Positions 21,438 through 29,019 of a DNA stretch of 29,731 bases are shown here, one piece after another; positions within the stretch are counted from its first letter, which is position 1, and each line of letters starts with the position of its first letter. The translations under genes were made by a program, and so were the position numbers. The stretch comes from Thermoplasmata archaeon (GTDB taxonomy: Archaea; Thermoplasmatota; Thermoplasmata; Lutacidiplasmatales; UBA184): the NCBI GenBank assembly GCA_030040035.1, contig JASHUJ010000002.1, forward strand, positions 1 to 29,731. Direction: 5' to 3'. The notes below the pieces were generated by a model. It saw nothing but the letters and a program-made list of their open reading frames with translations. It was not told where the DNA came from and made no database searches.

Positions 21438-22646
21438 CTATCCGCTCTCCGTCGGTCCGGCCCCTTCGCTCGAAGCCCCGTCCGAAAGGGCCGGAGGCTT
21501 GGCGAACCCCACCTCCTCCAGGTGCTTCCAGCGGTAGATCGCGATCGACACGATCCAGCTGCCCACGAAGAGGAGAATGATGATGATCCCGCACCAGCCC
21601 CAGATCTCGATGCCGTCCGGTCCGCTCGAGTTGTTCAACCAGTTCATCGTGGTCCAGAACCCGAACGGCCCGCCGGACAGGTTCAGTTCCGACGCGAGGA
21701 CGCCCAGGAGCTCGATCGTGCCGATGGCGATCGCGACGATGACCGAGATGACGGTCATCGTCAGATTGTAGTAGACCTTGCGGATGGGCCGCAAGAAGGC
21801 CCAGCCGTAGGCGAAGCGCATCCCGAACCCGTCGGTCGTGTCCGTCAGCACCATCCCGCAGGTGAACATGAACGGCAGCACCATCACCATCCAGAGCGGG
21901 AAGTGCGCGGCCGCGGTCGCGGTGGTCACCGTGATCGCGATCAACGCCACCTCCGAGGCGGTGTCGAACCCGAGGCCGAAGAGGACCCCGATCGGGTAGA
22001 TCTGCCACGGTTCGTTGACGAACTTGAACAGCTTCCCGAAGTAGCGGTTCATGAACCCGCGCTTGAGCAGGGTCTCGTCCAGCTTCTTCTGGTCGAGCGC
22101 CCCCGTGCGCAGGGCCTTGAAGATCAGATAGATCTCCCAGAAGATGAGGAAGTTGATCAGCGCGATGATGTAGAGGAACGCCCCCGAGATGAGGGTGCCC
22201 AGCACCGCGCCGTCGGCCTCGAAGGCCGGGAGGTTGCTGGCGATGAACTGGGTGGCGACCACGAGCACCGCGATCATCGCGACGACGATCGTGGAATGCC
22301 CCAGCGAGAACCAGGTCCCGACGGTCGTCGGTCGCTTGTCCTGCTGGAGCAGCTTTCGGGTGGTGTTGTCGATCGCGCAGATGTGGTCGGCGTCGACGCC
22401 GTGCCGTAGGCCGAGGGTGTAGGCCAGGATGCCGAGCGCCCAGAAGATGGCGTACTGCGTGCCGATCCAATAGGTCGCGTAGATTCCGAGGCCCGTCGCG
22501 GCCGCGATGCCCGCGTAAATGGCAATGACCTTGATCCACTCGGCGCGAGAGAGGACGATCGGATTTCGGACCTCCGTGAGTGGATTGGAGACGTTCGCGG
22601 AGGCCGCGGGCATGAGGCGGACCACACGGAGGAGAGTGTAAAGCAT
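21438..22646 (-). CDS. NiCoT-family nickel/cobalt transporter
   Basis: A membrane protein of about 402 residues that imports Ni2+ or Co2+. The NiCoT signature RHGVDADHICAIDN is at residues 81-94; SLGHSTIVV, LGFDTASEVALIA and FTCGMVLTDTTDGFGM are the other family motifs, in hydrophobic segments along the protein. Nickel would serve urease, hydrogenase or similar enzymes not seen here. The ATG at 22646 is used; the ATG at 22613 (MPAASANV) is likely if the AT-rich element at 22653-22664 is the TATA box. The divergent neighbour is nikR, and an inverted repeat covers the start, so nickel repression is likely. Confidence 0.93.
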   Translation of the reverse strand: MLYTLLRVVRLMPAASANVSNPLTEVRNPIVLSRAEWIKVIAIYAGIAAATGLGIYATYWIGTQYAIFWALGILAYTLGLRHGVDADHICAIDNTTRKLLQQDKRPTTVGTWFSLGHSTIVVAMIAVLVVATQFIASNLPAFEADGAVLGTLISGAFLYIIALINFLIFWEIYLIFKALRTGALDQKKLDETLLKRGFMNRYFGKLFKFVNEPWQIYPIGVLFGLGFDTASEVALIAITVTTATAAAHFPLWMVMVLPFMFTCGMVLTDTTDGFGMRFAYGWAFLRPIRKVYYNLTMTVISVIVAIAIGTIELLGVLASELNLSGGPFGFWTTMNWLNNSSGPDGIEIWGWCGIIIILLFVGSWIVSIAIYRWKHLEEVGFAKPPALSDGASSEGAGPTESG

Positions 22647-22662
22647 TGTGGTGCTTTTTACA
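22637..22662. promoter_or_regulatory. Candidate NikR operator at the NiCoT start
   Basis: TGTAAA (22637-22642) and TTTACA (22657-22662) form a perfect inverted repeat separated by 14 bases. It covers the ATG at 22646 and the only TATA-like element (TTGTAAAAAG on the minus strand). A NikR dimer-of-dimers binds half-sites with similar spacing (GTATGA-N16-TCATAC in enterobacteria), though the half-site sequence differs here. Confidence 0.55.
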
Positions 22663-22763
22663 AACGTAACACCTCGGCGCGCACGCCCGGCCCCTCGCTT
22701 CGGAACGACCCGGCCACACCGTTATGAGCCAATTCGAGCTCCAAGAAGGGCCGGGGAGGCGAC

Positions 22764-23288
22764 ATGGCGGGTGAAGCGCGTCGGAGCGATCGTCCCGAGG
22801 CCGAGCCGCGCCCGCTCCCTAAAGGGCGCAAACGGAAGGACAAATACGTGGTACGACTGGGGGTCTCACTGGAACCCGACCTCTTGGCCCTTCTGGACGG
22901 CTGGGTACGGGCCCGAAACTCCTCCAGCCGTTCGGAAGCCCTCCGGGCCCTCATCCGGAAGGAACTCGCCGAGCACGAGCTGGGCGACCCCAATTCCGAC
23001 TCGGTGGCGAGCGTCCTTCTCCTCTATCGACACGACGCTCCCAACGTGCTCCGGCGGCTGACGGCCGTCGAGCATCGCTGGGGAGTCCACGTCCGGTCGT
23101 CCTCCCACGTTCATCTCGAGGGCGGTTCGTGCATGCAGCTCATTGGTCTCGTCGGGAAGCGAGTCGAAGTGGTCAACGCCGCCGAGGACCTGCGCGGGGT
23201 CAAGGGAATCGCCTACGGGCAGTACTCCCTCGGGACCCCCCTCGTCGCGGGCGGAACGACCGGGCATCGCCATCCACACCGCCACTGA
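22764..23288 (+). CDS. nikR: Nickel-responsive regulator NikR
   Basis: A 174-residue NikR. An N-terminal charged extension (about 27 residues) precedes the ribbon-helix-helix domain (VVRLGVSLEPDLLALLDGWVRARNSSSRSEALRALIRKEL, 29-68). The ACT-like metal domain follows, with all four nickel ligands at the standard spacing: H104, H115, H117 and C123 (corresponding to H76, H87, H89, C95 of E. coli). The C-terminus HRHPHRH is histidine-rich and may add nickel affinity. GGGAGG sits ahead of the ATG. It is divergent from the NiCoT gene across a 117-base region and almost certainly represses it when nickel is plentiful. Confidence 0.95.
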   Translation: MAGEARRSDRPEAEPRPLPKGRKRKDKYVVRLGVSLEPDLLALLDGWVRARNSSSRSEALRALIRKELAEHELGDPNSDSVASVLLLYRHDAPNVLRRLTAVEHRWGVHVRSSSHVHLEGGSCMQLIGLVGKRVEVVNAAEDLRGVKGIAYGQYSLGTPLVAGGTTGHRHPHRH

Positions 23289-23338
23289 GGGGCGACGCCC
23301 CGACGGAGTACGCCAATTCGAGCGGGCTTCGGGGCCAT

Positions 23339-25243
23339 TCAGAGAAAGCGAATCGCCTCGAGATTGTACGGCGCCTGGGCCGCGATCCCGAACCGATGGT
23401 GGAGGCTGGCCGCGAGGTCGACCGCGCGCGATTCCTCTCCATGGTTGACGAGGATCTGTCGCGGTCGTGGGTCGAGGTTCCCCACGTAGTTCATCAGTTG
23501 GTTGCGATCGGAATGGCCTGAAAATCCCTCGACGGTCGCGATCTCAAGGCGGATCGGGACGGTCACAGCGCGTCCTCCGTCGGCGAAAGAGGCCTCGGCG
23601 AGACCCCGCTGCAATCGACGACCGAAGGTTCCCTCGGCTTGGTATCCGACGAACAGGAGCGCGTTCGTCCGGTTCGGGGCCCATCCGCGGAAGTACTCCA
23701 TCACCGGCCCGCCGCTCATCATCCCGGACGTGGCGAGGACCACGCAGGGTTCGTTCGAATCCAGTACCTCCGATCGCATGTGAGATGAGTCGATGCGTCG
23801 GAAGATCTCCGAGAGGAACGGATTGTCCCCCTGCTGGAAGATCTGGGTACGGAGCTGGCTGTTGAGGAACTCGGGGTACGCGGTGTGGATCGCGGTCGCC
23901 TCGAAGATCATCCCATCGAGATAGACCGGCACTTTCGGCACCTGCCCCTCACGCATCCCCTGCTCGAGGACGAGCATCATCTCCTGGGACCTACCGACCG
24001 CGAAGACCGGGACGATCAGTTTCCCGCCCCGGCCGAGGACCGAGCTCGCATACGCGCAGAACTCGTCGGTGGCCTGTTGGCGGCTCGGCTGTGTGTTCCG
24101 GGCCCCTCCGTAGGTCGACTCGATCACGAGGGTATCCAGTCGCGGGAATCGGACATTGGCCGGATCGAAGAGCCAGGTCCGTTCGTACTTCATGTCGCCC
24201 GTGAACGCGACGCTGTGGTCCCCCTCGCCGAGGTGGAAGTGGCAGATCGACGAGCCCAGGATGTGGCCCGCGTTGTGGAGCGTGAGCCGGATGTCCGGCG
24301 CGATGTCGGTCGTCTCGCCCCAGCGCAGGGGGACCGTCCGGGTCACGAGCTCGCGGACGTGGGAGGAGTCGTAGAGGCCCCGGCGGGCCTCCTGGTTGAC
24401 GACCTTGATGGCGTCGAGGAGCATGAGCGTCATCAGGTCGCGGGTCGGAGCGGTGCAGTAGATCGGGCCCTTGTACCCGTACTTGAGCAGGACCGGCACG
24501 AGGCCGCAGTGGTCGAGGTGGGCGTGGGTGACGACGACGGCGTCGAGGGAGTCGAGGGGGAGGAGCTCGGGCGCGTTGAAGAAGGGGGTGCGGTCGGAGC
24601 CGGGATCGATCCCGCAGTCGATCAGCACCTTCGAGTTCTGCGTCGTGAGGAGACAGGCGCTCCGGCCGACCTCTCGGAATCCACCGAGCGCCGTCGCGCG
24701 CCCCCACAGCGGCTCCGGCAGCGGGTCGCGCGCGATCCGGATCCCGACCTTCTTGAGGAACGATTGACGGTCATCGAACGAGTTGCGTAGGTGGGTGCGG
24801 ACCTCCTCGACGGTCTTCGACGGTATCGGCGGGGTCCGCACGACCGTCGGGACCCAGCCGATCTTCCGTTTGAGGTCGTTCAGAGTCGAACCACCGCGGC
24901 CGATCGCCGCGCCCGGGTTGGCGGCTTCAATCGTGACCATACCGGTCTCGGTCTCGAAGTAGAGCTGGTTGACCTCCGCCTCCGTCGGGATCAACTCCCG
25001 GATGAGTTTCTCGGCCTCTTTCGGCTCGATGAGGCTCGCCGGATCGGTGCGGACGACGACCCGTCGGTGGAGGCGCTGGGCGATCTGGCGCACGAGCTCG
25101 CCCCCGGCGAGGAAGGCATCCAACTGCTTCGTGTAGAGGACGATTTGCGGTCCCTCCAGCTCGATGTCCTCGACGTCGACGCCGGCGGGCAGCAGCTCCC
25201 CGAGGGCCGCTCGCGTTTGCTCGATCAGAGCCTCCTGACTCAC
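23339..25243 (-). CDS. fttA: Transcription termination factor FttA (aCPSF1), KH-MBL-beta-CASP nuclease
   Basis: FttA is the archaeal RNA 3'-end-processing and transcription-termination factor related to eukaryotic CPSF73. The 634 residues contain tandem KH-like domains (1-165, with IGRGG at 114-118), a metallo-beta-lactamase domain starting near 185 (LGGFREVGRSACLL) with the zinc motif H240-A-H242-L-D244-H245, HNAGHILGSS and FTGDMKYERTWLFDPA, and a beta-CASP domain (LIVPVFAVGRSQEMMLVLE onward) ending in GHSDRNQL and VNHGEE. All catalytic motifs are present. The start is GTG, preceded by GAGG. Length is typical. It is convergent with nikR and divergent from the superoxide dismutase gene. Confidence 0.96.
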   Translation of the reverse strand: MSQEALIEQTRAALGELLPAGVDVEDIELEGPQIVLYTKQLDAFLAGGELVRQIAQRLHRRVVVRTDPASLIEPKEAEKLIRELIPTEAEVNQLYFETETGMVTIEAANPGAAIGRGGSTLNDLKRKIGWVPTVVRTPPIPSKTVEEVRTHLRNSFDDRQSFLKKVGIRIARDPLPEPLWGRATALGGFREVGRSACLLTTQNSKVLIDCGIDPGSDRTPFFNAPELLPLDSLDAVVVTHAHLDHCGLVPVLLKYGYKGPIYCTAPTRDLMTLMLLDAIKVVNQEARRGLYDSSHVRELVTRTVPLRWGETTDIAPDIRLTLHNAGHILGSSICHFHLGEGDHSVAFTGDMKYERTWLFDPANVRFPRLDTLVIESTYGGARNTQPSRQQATDEFCAYASSVLGRGGKLIVPVFAVGRSQEMMLVLEQGMREGQVPKVPVYLDGMIFEATAIHTAYPEFLNSQLRTQIFQQGDNPFLSEIFRRIDSSHMRSEVLDSNEPCVVLATSGMMSGGPVMEYFRGWAPNRTNALLFVGYQAEGTFGRRLQRGLAEASFADGGRAVTVPIRLEIATVEGFSGHSDRNQLMNYVGNLDPRPRQILVNHGEESRAVDLAASLHHRFGIAAQAPYNLEAIRFL

Positions 25244-25430
25244 TGTTCCTCGGAAGGGGTTGCCGCGTTCGGACCCGGGGAGGACGCCCCGTCCGTCCTG
25301 AGAGCGCGGAAGGCGTGGGAGCGACGGGGATCCCGGCGTCGGTCAGCTCCCGTCGCGGCGTCGGCTCAAGTCGCTGCCGCGACCCGAGCGGTCCACGTTT
25401 CACCGGATTACGATTTTTGTAAACGACATA

Positions 25431-25440
25431 AGTTTAAATC
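25431..25440 (+). promoter_or_regulatory. Promoter of the superoxide dismutase gene
   Basis: AGTTTAAATC is a good TATA box; transcription should start near 25460, leaving a leader of about 70 bases with CGGAG just before the ATG at 25530. CGATTTTTGTAAACG (about 25411-25425) lies just upstream. The 25244-25429 part holds no supported gene. Confidence 0.6.
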
Positions 25441-25529
25441 GATTAGGGCTCTGTGGCGCGCGGTTACGGGCCGCGCGGAGCGACCGGGGAGCGATCGACC
25501 GGCGCCCGACGGCGCAACGGAGCAGCAAG

Positions 25530-26180
25530 ATGGAGCACAAGGTGCGAGACTTCTCGAAACTCTTGTCAGAAGGCACCATCAAGGGGCTGACTCCGAAGCA
25601 GATCAAGGCCCATCTCGGTCTCTACGAAGGCTACGTGCGCAAGCTCAACGAGATCGAACAACGCCTCGCCGAATTCCGGGCCAAGCTCGACAGCGAGCCC
25701 GACATCCTCCAGAAGAACGCGAACTTCAGCTACGGGGCGTTCAGCGAACTCAAGCGACGGGAGATCGTCGCGTACAACGGGAGCTACCTCCACAAGGCCT
25801 ACTTCGAGAACCTCGAGCCAGTGAACGAGCCGGACGATCAGTTCCGCTCTCTGCTCAAGTCATCCTTTGGATCCATCGAGAAGTGGCAGGCGGAGACCAA
25901 GGCCGATGCGGCCTCCACGCCGGGCTGGGTGCTGGTCACCTACGATCAGGTGCGGCAGCAGCTCCACAACTGGGTCATCAACGAGCACAGCATCAACGTC
26001 CCGGCGATCTCCCAGGACGTGGTCATCGCGCTGGACTGTTGGGAACACGCCTATGCGATCGATTACGGGACGGACAAGGCCACGTACGTGCAAGTGTTCC
26101 TCGCGAACCTGAACTGGGAAGAGGCCAACCGTCGCCTCAACGTGGTGCTGAACGGCCGCCCCTCGCCCGCGATGCGCTAA
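25530..26180 (+). CDS. sod: Fe/Mn-type superoxide dismutase
   Basis: A 216-residue enzyme converting superoxide to oxygen and peroxide. Metal ligands can be placed as H28 (KAHLGLYEGYVRKLN), H88 (NGSYLHKAYFENL), D169 and H173 (DCWEHAYAIDYG). Y35 in GYV is the conserved active-site tyrosine. The first-ligand region differs from well-studied enzymes: there is one residue less between the first histidine and Y35, and the second-sphere HH pair is replaced by leucine and tyrosine. This form occurs in several archaeal and bacterial SOD-like proteins. Metal preference is unclear. It has its own promoter; the PIN gene follows after 21 bases. Confidence 0.88.
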   Translation: MEHKVRDFSKLLSEGTIKGLTPKQIKAHLGLYEGYVRKLNEIEQRLAEFRAKLDSEPDILQKNANFSYGAFSELKRREIVAYNGSYLHKAYFENLEPVNEPDDQFRSLLKSSFGSIEKWQAETKADAASTPGWVLVTYDQVRQQLHNWVINEHSINVPAISQDVVIALDCWEHAYAIDYGTDKATYVQVFLANLNWEEANRRLNVVLNGRPSPAMR

Positions 26181-26201
26181 CCCGGTCGGAACTTCCGACC
26201 C

Positions 26202-26588
26202 ATGGTGAGCCTCGACTCGCGCTTCGTACTGGACTGTGCGCAGCAAGTCCCGTCGGCGCTCGGTCGGTTCCGCGAGCTGCGTCAGAGACTCGAACCCTTG
26301 TTCCTCTCGGTGGCGGCTCGGGCCGCTGTGATGGCCGAAGTCGCGGATCGAGACGAGGCCTTCCGTGATCGGGCCGAAGAGCTGCTCCGCTCGACCGAAG
26401 AGCTCGGCATCGATCTGGAGTCCGTTCGATTCGCCGCGGAGATTGCGGGGGAGCTCGCCCGCCAGGGTCGGCAGTTGGACGGAGTCGACCTGTTCGTCGC
26501 CGCCGGGGCCCGACAGTACGGTCACATCGTGGTGTCTCGCTATCCGGGCTTCGAGGGCGTGCCCGGGCTCGTGTGCCAATCGTATTGA
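26202..26588 (+). CDS. Orphan PIN-domain-like protein
   Basis: A 128-residue protein resembling VapC: D5 in SLDSRFVLD, E46 in AVMAEV, D96 in LDGVDLFVAAGARQYGHIVVSR. The fourth acidic residue, expected in the following TRDxDF motif, is tyrosine (Y114 in SRYPGF). VapC proteins tolerate little change there, so the RNase may be inactive or altered. No antitoxin gene is visible; the upstream neighbour is superoxide dismutase, the downstream a PEBP protein. The start codon ATG lies 21 bases after the sod stop. Confidence 0.7.
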   Translation: MVSLDSRFVLDCAQQVPSALGRFRELRQRLEPLFLSVAARAAVMAEVADRDEAFRDRAEELLRSTEELGIDLESVRFAAEIAGELARQGRQLDGVDLFVAAGARQYGHIVVSRYPGFEGVPGLVCQSY

Positions 26589-26612
26589 GCGCGGGAGGGA
26601 TGCAAGGGCCCG

Positions 26613-27080
26613 ATGGAACTCACCGTCCGATCGATGGGTTGGGAGCCCGGGGGGCGGATCCCGCCGTCCTATACCGCCGACGGTGAGGATCGTTCCCCGA
26701 GGATCCAGTTCGACGGGGTTCCCACCGGGGTCCAGGCGTTCGCGCTCGTCTTCGACGATCCGGACGCTCCCGGGGGTACCTGGGTGCATTGGGTCATCTA
26801 CGACATTCCGGGTACCGCGCGCGAGCTCCCGGCCGGCGTCGCCCGCACCGACACCCTTCCCGGCGACGCGGTCCAGGGGAAGAACAGCTGGAACGAGATC
26901 GGGTACCAGGGGCCCTCGCCGCCCCCGGGCAAGCCCCACCGGTACATCCTTCACCTATACGCCTTGTCCGGCCCCGTTCGCGCCCCCGCGGGTCTCACCG
27001 CGCGCGATCTCGAAGCGGCGATCCGACCCCTCGTGATGGCGACCGCCACGTACCTGGGAACGTACGGGCGGAGTAAGTAG
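26613..27080 (+). CDS. YbhB/YbcL-type PEBP protein
   Basis: A 155-residue phosphatidylethanolamine-binding-protein homologue of the bacterial/archaeal YbhB group. Hallmarks are PPSYTADGEDRSPRIQFDGVP (residues 17-37), FALVFDDPDAPGGTWVHWVIYDIP (43-66), and GYQGPSPPPGKPHRYILHLYAL, the conserved GPxPP-GxHRY loop forming the anion-binding pocket. The biological role in archaea is unknown; protease inhibition is proposed for some relatives. The gene follows the PIN gene by 24 bases and may share its transcript. Confidence 0.93.
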   Translation: MELTVRSMGWEPGGRIPPSYTADGEDRSPRIQFDGVPTGVQAFALVFDDPDAPGGTWVHWVIYDIPGTARELPAGVARTDTLPGDAVQGKNSWNEIGYQGPSPPPGKPHRYILHLYALSGPVRAPAGLTARDLEAAIRPLVMATATYLGTYGRSK

Positions 27081-27342
27081 CGGTCCGACCCCCCGAGTCG
27101 GGCCGGACACCAAAGGGACGACCGTCGCCTCCGGGCGCGTCCACGCAGGAAGCGGCGCAACTCCGAGGCGACCTGTCCCCTGGTCGAATCGGGGTCGGGG
27201 ACCCGGGATCCCGGTCCGAGGTCGCCCGGTCTCGCGTCGGCGGACGGATGGCGGAGGACGCGGCGGACCGGGTGGACCGTGACCGTGGTGCTCTCCGGAG
27301 TCTGACTTCGTCCCCGGTCGGAAGACCGGCGAGCGACAATAA

Positions 27343-27363
27343 GTCAATATACTTGACAGTCAA
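27343..27363 (+). promoter_or_regulatory. marR promoter/operator
   Basis: GTCAA-TATAC-TTGAC (27343-27357) is a perfect inverted repeat around the TATA core, with a further GTCAA half-site at 27359-27363. The AATATACTT box lies 26 bases before the ATG at 27376, so the transcript is leaderless and a bound MarR dimer would block TBP. The preceding part of 27081-27342 holds no supported gene. Confidence 0.7.
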
Positions 27364-27375
27364 TACAATTTACTA

Positions 27376-27861
27376 ATGACCACGAACGCCCCGGCCGTGA
27401 AGGAACACCGAGAGGCCCCGCTTTCCGCCCTGCTGTACGCGACCCGCGGGACGTACACCGGGGCCGTGCGCCGGGCCCAAGCGAAGCTCGGGTACAAGGA
27501 CGTCCCGGGGTCCGGGGAATTCATCCTCAGCGCGATGGAGTGGAGCGGGGCCTCGATCGAGTCGATCGTCCGGAGGTTGGGCGTCTCCAAGCAGGCCGTC
27601 AGCCAGGCCGTCGACGCGCTCGTAGTCCGGGGCTACCTCGAGCGGGCCCAGGACCCGACCGACCGTCGGCGTGTGAAGCTCGCGCTCACCGACCGGGGAC
27701 ATGCGGCCGGCCGTGCGGCGCGTCAGGCGATCGAGCAGGTCGATCGCGAACTCTTGGCCCGGGTCGGTCGCGAGGGGATCGCGGGAGCCCGGGCGACGCT
27801 GATCGCCCTGCTCGAGATCAAGCGCAAGTACAAGGTGGTCCACCTGCCGGGGGTCCCATGA
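27376..27861 (+). CDS. MarR-family transcription regulator
   Basis: A 161-residue winged-helix repressor: helix-turn-helix at about residues 55-90 (ASIESIVRRLGVSKQAVSQAVDALVVRGYLERAQDPTDRRRVKLALTDRG), with the DPTDRRR wing typical of MarR. Flanking helices form the dimer. It likely represses its own leaderless promoter, which has an inverted repeat across the TATA box, and releases it on a small phenolic or lipid-like ligand. Its TGA overlaps the ATG of the CrtC-like gene as ATGA, so that gene is the natural target. Confidence 0.93.
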   Translation: MTTNAPAVKEHREAPLSALLYATRGTYTGAVRRAQAKLGYKDVPGSGEFILSAMEWSGASIESIVRRLGVSKQAVSQAVDALVVRGYLERAQDPTDRRRVKLALTDRGHAAGRAARQAIEQVDRELLARVGREGIAGARATLIALLEIKRKYKVVHLPGVP

Positions 27862-28943
27862 CCCCGGCGCTGCTCGCCCGATCGGCGGACCGGGACGAGG
27901 ACTACGCCCGCCTCGGCCTCCAGCGGCGCCAGATCGAACCGTGGGAGGACGGAATGCGCACATCGGGGGGCCCTGGCAGCTACGAATGGTGGTACTTCGA
28001 TGCGCATCTCGCCGACGGCTCGTCGCTCGTCGTGACGTTCTACACGAAGTGGATGCTGAAGCCGAAGGCCCCGCTCGCCCCGATGGTCCAGATCGATCTG
28101 GATCGGCCCGGGAAACCGTCGCAGCAACTGTTCGTGACCGCGAAGCCCGGAGAGTTCAGCGCGAGCACCGAACGCTGTGACGTCCGGGTGAAGGACTGTT
28201 ACATCCGCGGCGACCTGCACACCTACCAGGTCCGGGTGGTGGCGGAGGGCCTCACGCTCGACGCGGAACTGGTGGGCGAGGTCCCGTCCTGGCGCCAGGG
28301 GACCGGCGTCACCTACTTCGGAGTTCACGACGAGCACACGTTCGCCTGGCTCCCCTCGGTGCCCCAGGGAACGGTGACCGCGACGATTGCCGAGCAAGGC
28401 CGCGCGCCCGAGACGCTGAGCGGCATCGGCTATCACGACCACAACTGGGGGGATGTCGCGATGTCGAAGCTCCTCAATCACTGGTACTGGGGTCGGGCGC
28501 AGGCCGGACCGTACTCGGTGATCGCGGCGTATCTCTACGCCGACAAGGCGTACGGCCGTGCCGAACTCCCCCAGATCCTGATCGCCAAGGGCGGGCAGAT
28601 CGTCGCCGACGAAGCATCGAAGGTGCGGCTGGTCCTGGAGGACGTCTTCGTGGACGCCCACAGCCAGAAGCCGGTGGCGAATCGGGTGATCTACGAGTAC
28701 ACCCAGGACGACCAGGTCCACTATCGGGTGATCTTTCAGCGCGCTCAGACGCTCCTCGATCAGAAGTTCGCGGACACGGTGACCGGGGTGAAGCACGCCC
28801 TCGCCGTCATCGCGCGCGTGGACGGAGCGTACCTCCGATTCAGCGGCACCGTGACGGTCGAGAAGTACGTCGCGGGCGCGAAGGTCGAAACGGCGAGCGA
28901 TCCGGGGATCTGGGAGCTGATGTATCTGGGCCATGTCGAATGA
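27858..28943 (+). CDS. CrtC/AttH-like lipocalin-fold protein
   Basis: A 361-residue protein of the CrtC-like group (hydroxyneurosporene synthase/carotenoid 1,2-hydratase and related lipocalin-fold proteins). EWWYFDAHLADGSSLVVTFYTKW (43 on), GTGVTYFGVHDEHTFAWLPSVP and GIGYHDHNWGDVAMSKLLNHWYWGRAQAGPYSV are the hallmark stretches, and two similar lipocalin halves are expected. No signal peptide or membrane segment is visible, so it is probably cytoplasmic or loosely membrane-associated. True CrtC hydrates carotenoid ends; here the substrate is unknown and could be another isoprenoid. It is coupled to marR. Confidence 0.82.
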   Translation: MTPALLARSADRDEDYARLGLQRRQIEPWEDGMRTSGGPGSYEWWYFDAHLADGSSLVVTFYTKWMLKPKAPLAPMVQIDLDRPGKPSQQLFVTAKPGEFSASTERCDVRVKDCYIRGDLHTYQVRVVAEGLTLDAELVGEVPSWRQGTGVTYFGVHDEHTFAWLPSVPQGTVTATIAEQGRAPETLSGIGYHDHNWGDVAMSKLLNHWYWGRAQAGPYSVIAAYLYADKAYGRAELPQILIAKGGQIVADEASKVRLVLEDVFVDAHSQKPVANRVIYEYTQDDQVHYRVIFQRAQTLLDQKFADTVTGVKHALAVIARVDGAYLRFSGTVTVEKYVAGAKVETASDPGIWELMYLGHVE

Positions 28944-28965
28944 AACGTTGATCGGAGGACGAGCG

Positions 28966-29019
28966 ATGAACGCCGAACGCGCCGAAGGGATGGGCCGCGA
29001 GCCGGAGGTCGCCGCATGA
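28966..29019 (+). CDS. Possible 17-residue leader ORF
   Basis: ATG at 28966 preceded by GGAGG (28954-28958, seven bases away) opens a 17-codon frame, MNAERAEGMGREPEVAA, whose TGA overlaps the next ATG as ATGA. The strong ribosome site and exact coupling make it look translated, either as an upstream ORF delivering ribosomes to the CaiB gene or as a remnant. No amino acid run typical of attenuation is present. Confidence 0.35.
   Translation: MNAERAEGMGREPEVAA

Noticed and set aside
20898..22409. A 503-codon plus-strand frame opposite the NiCoT gene
   Set aside because: The product is dominated by D, E, R and H, the usual antisense of a hydrophobic membrane protein; the minus strand encodes a clear NiCoT transporter.
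23885..26368. Long plus-strand frames across fttA and sod
   Set aside because: Antisense or off-frame shadows of two clearly conserved genes; composition is arginine/aspartate-rich without motifs.
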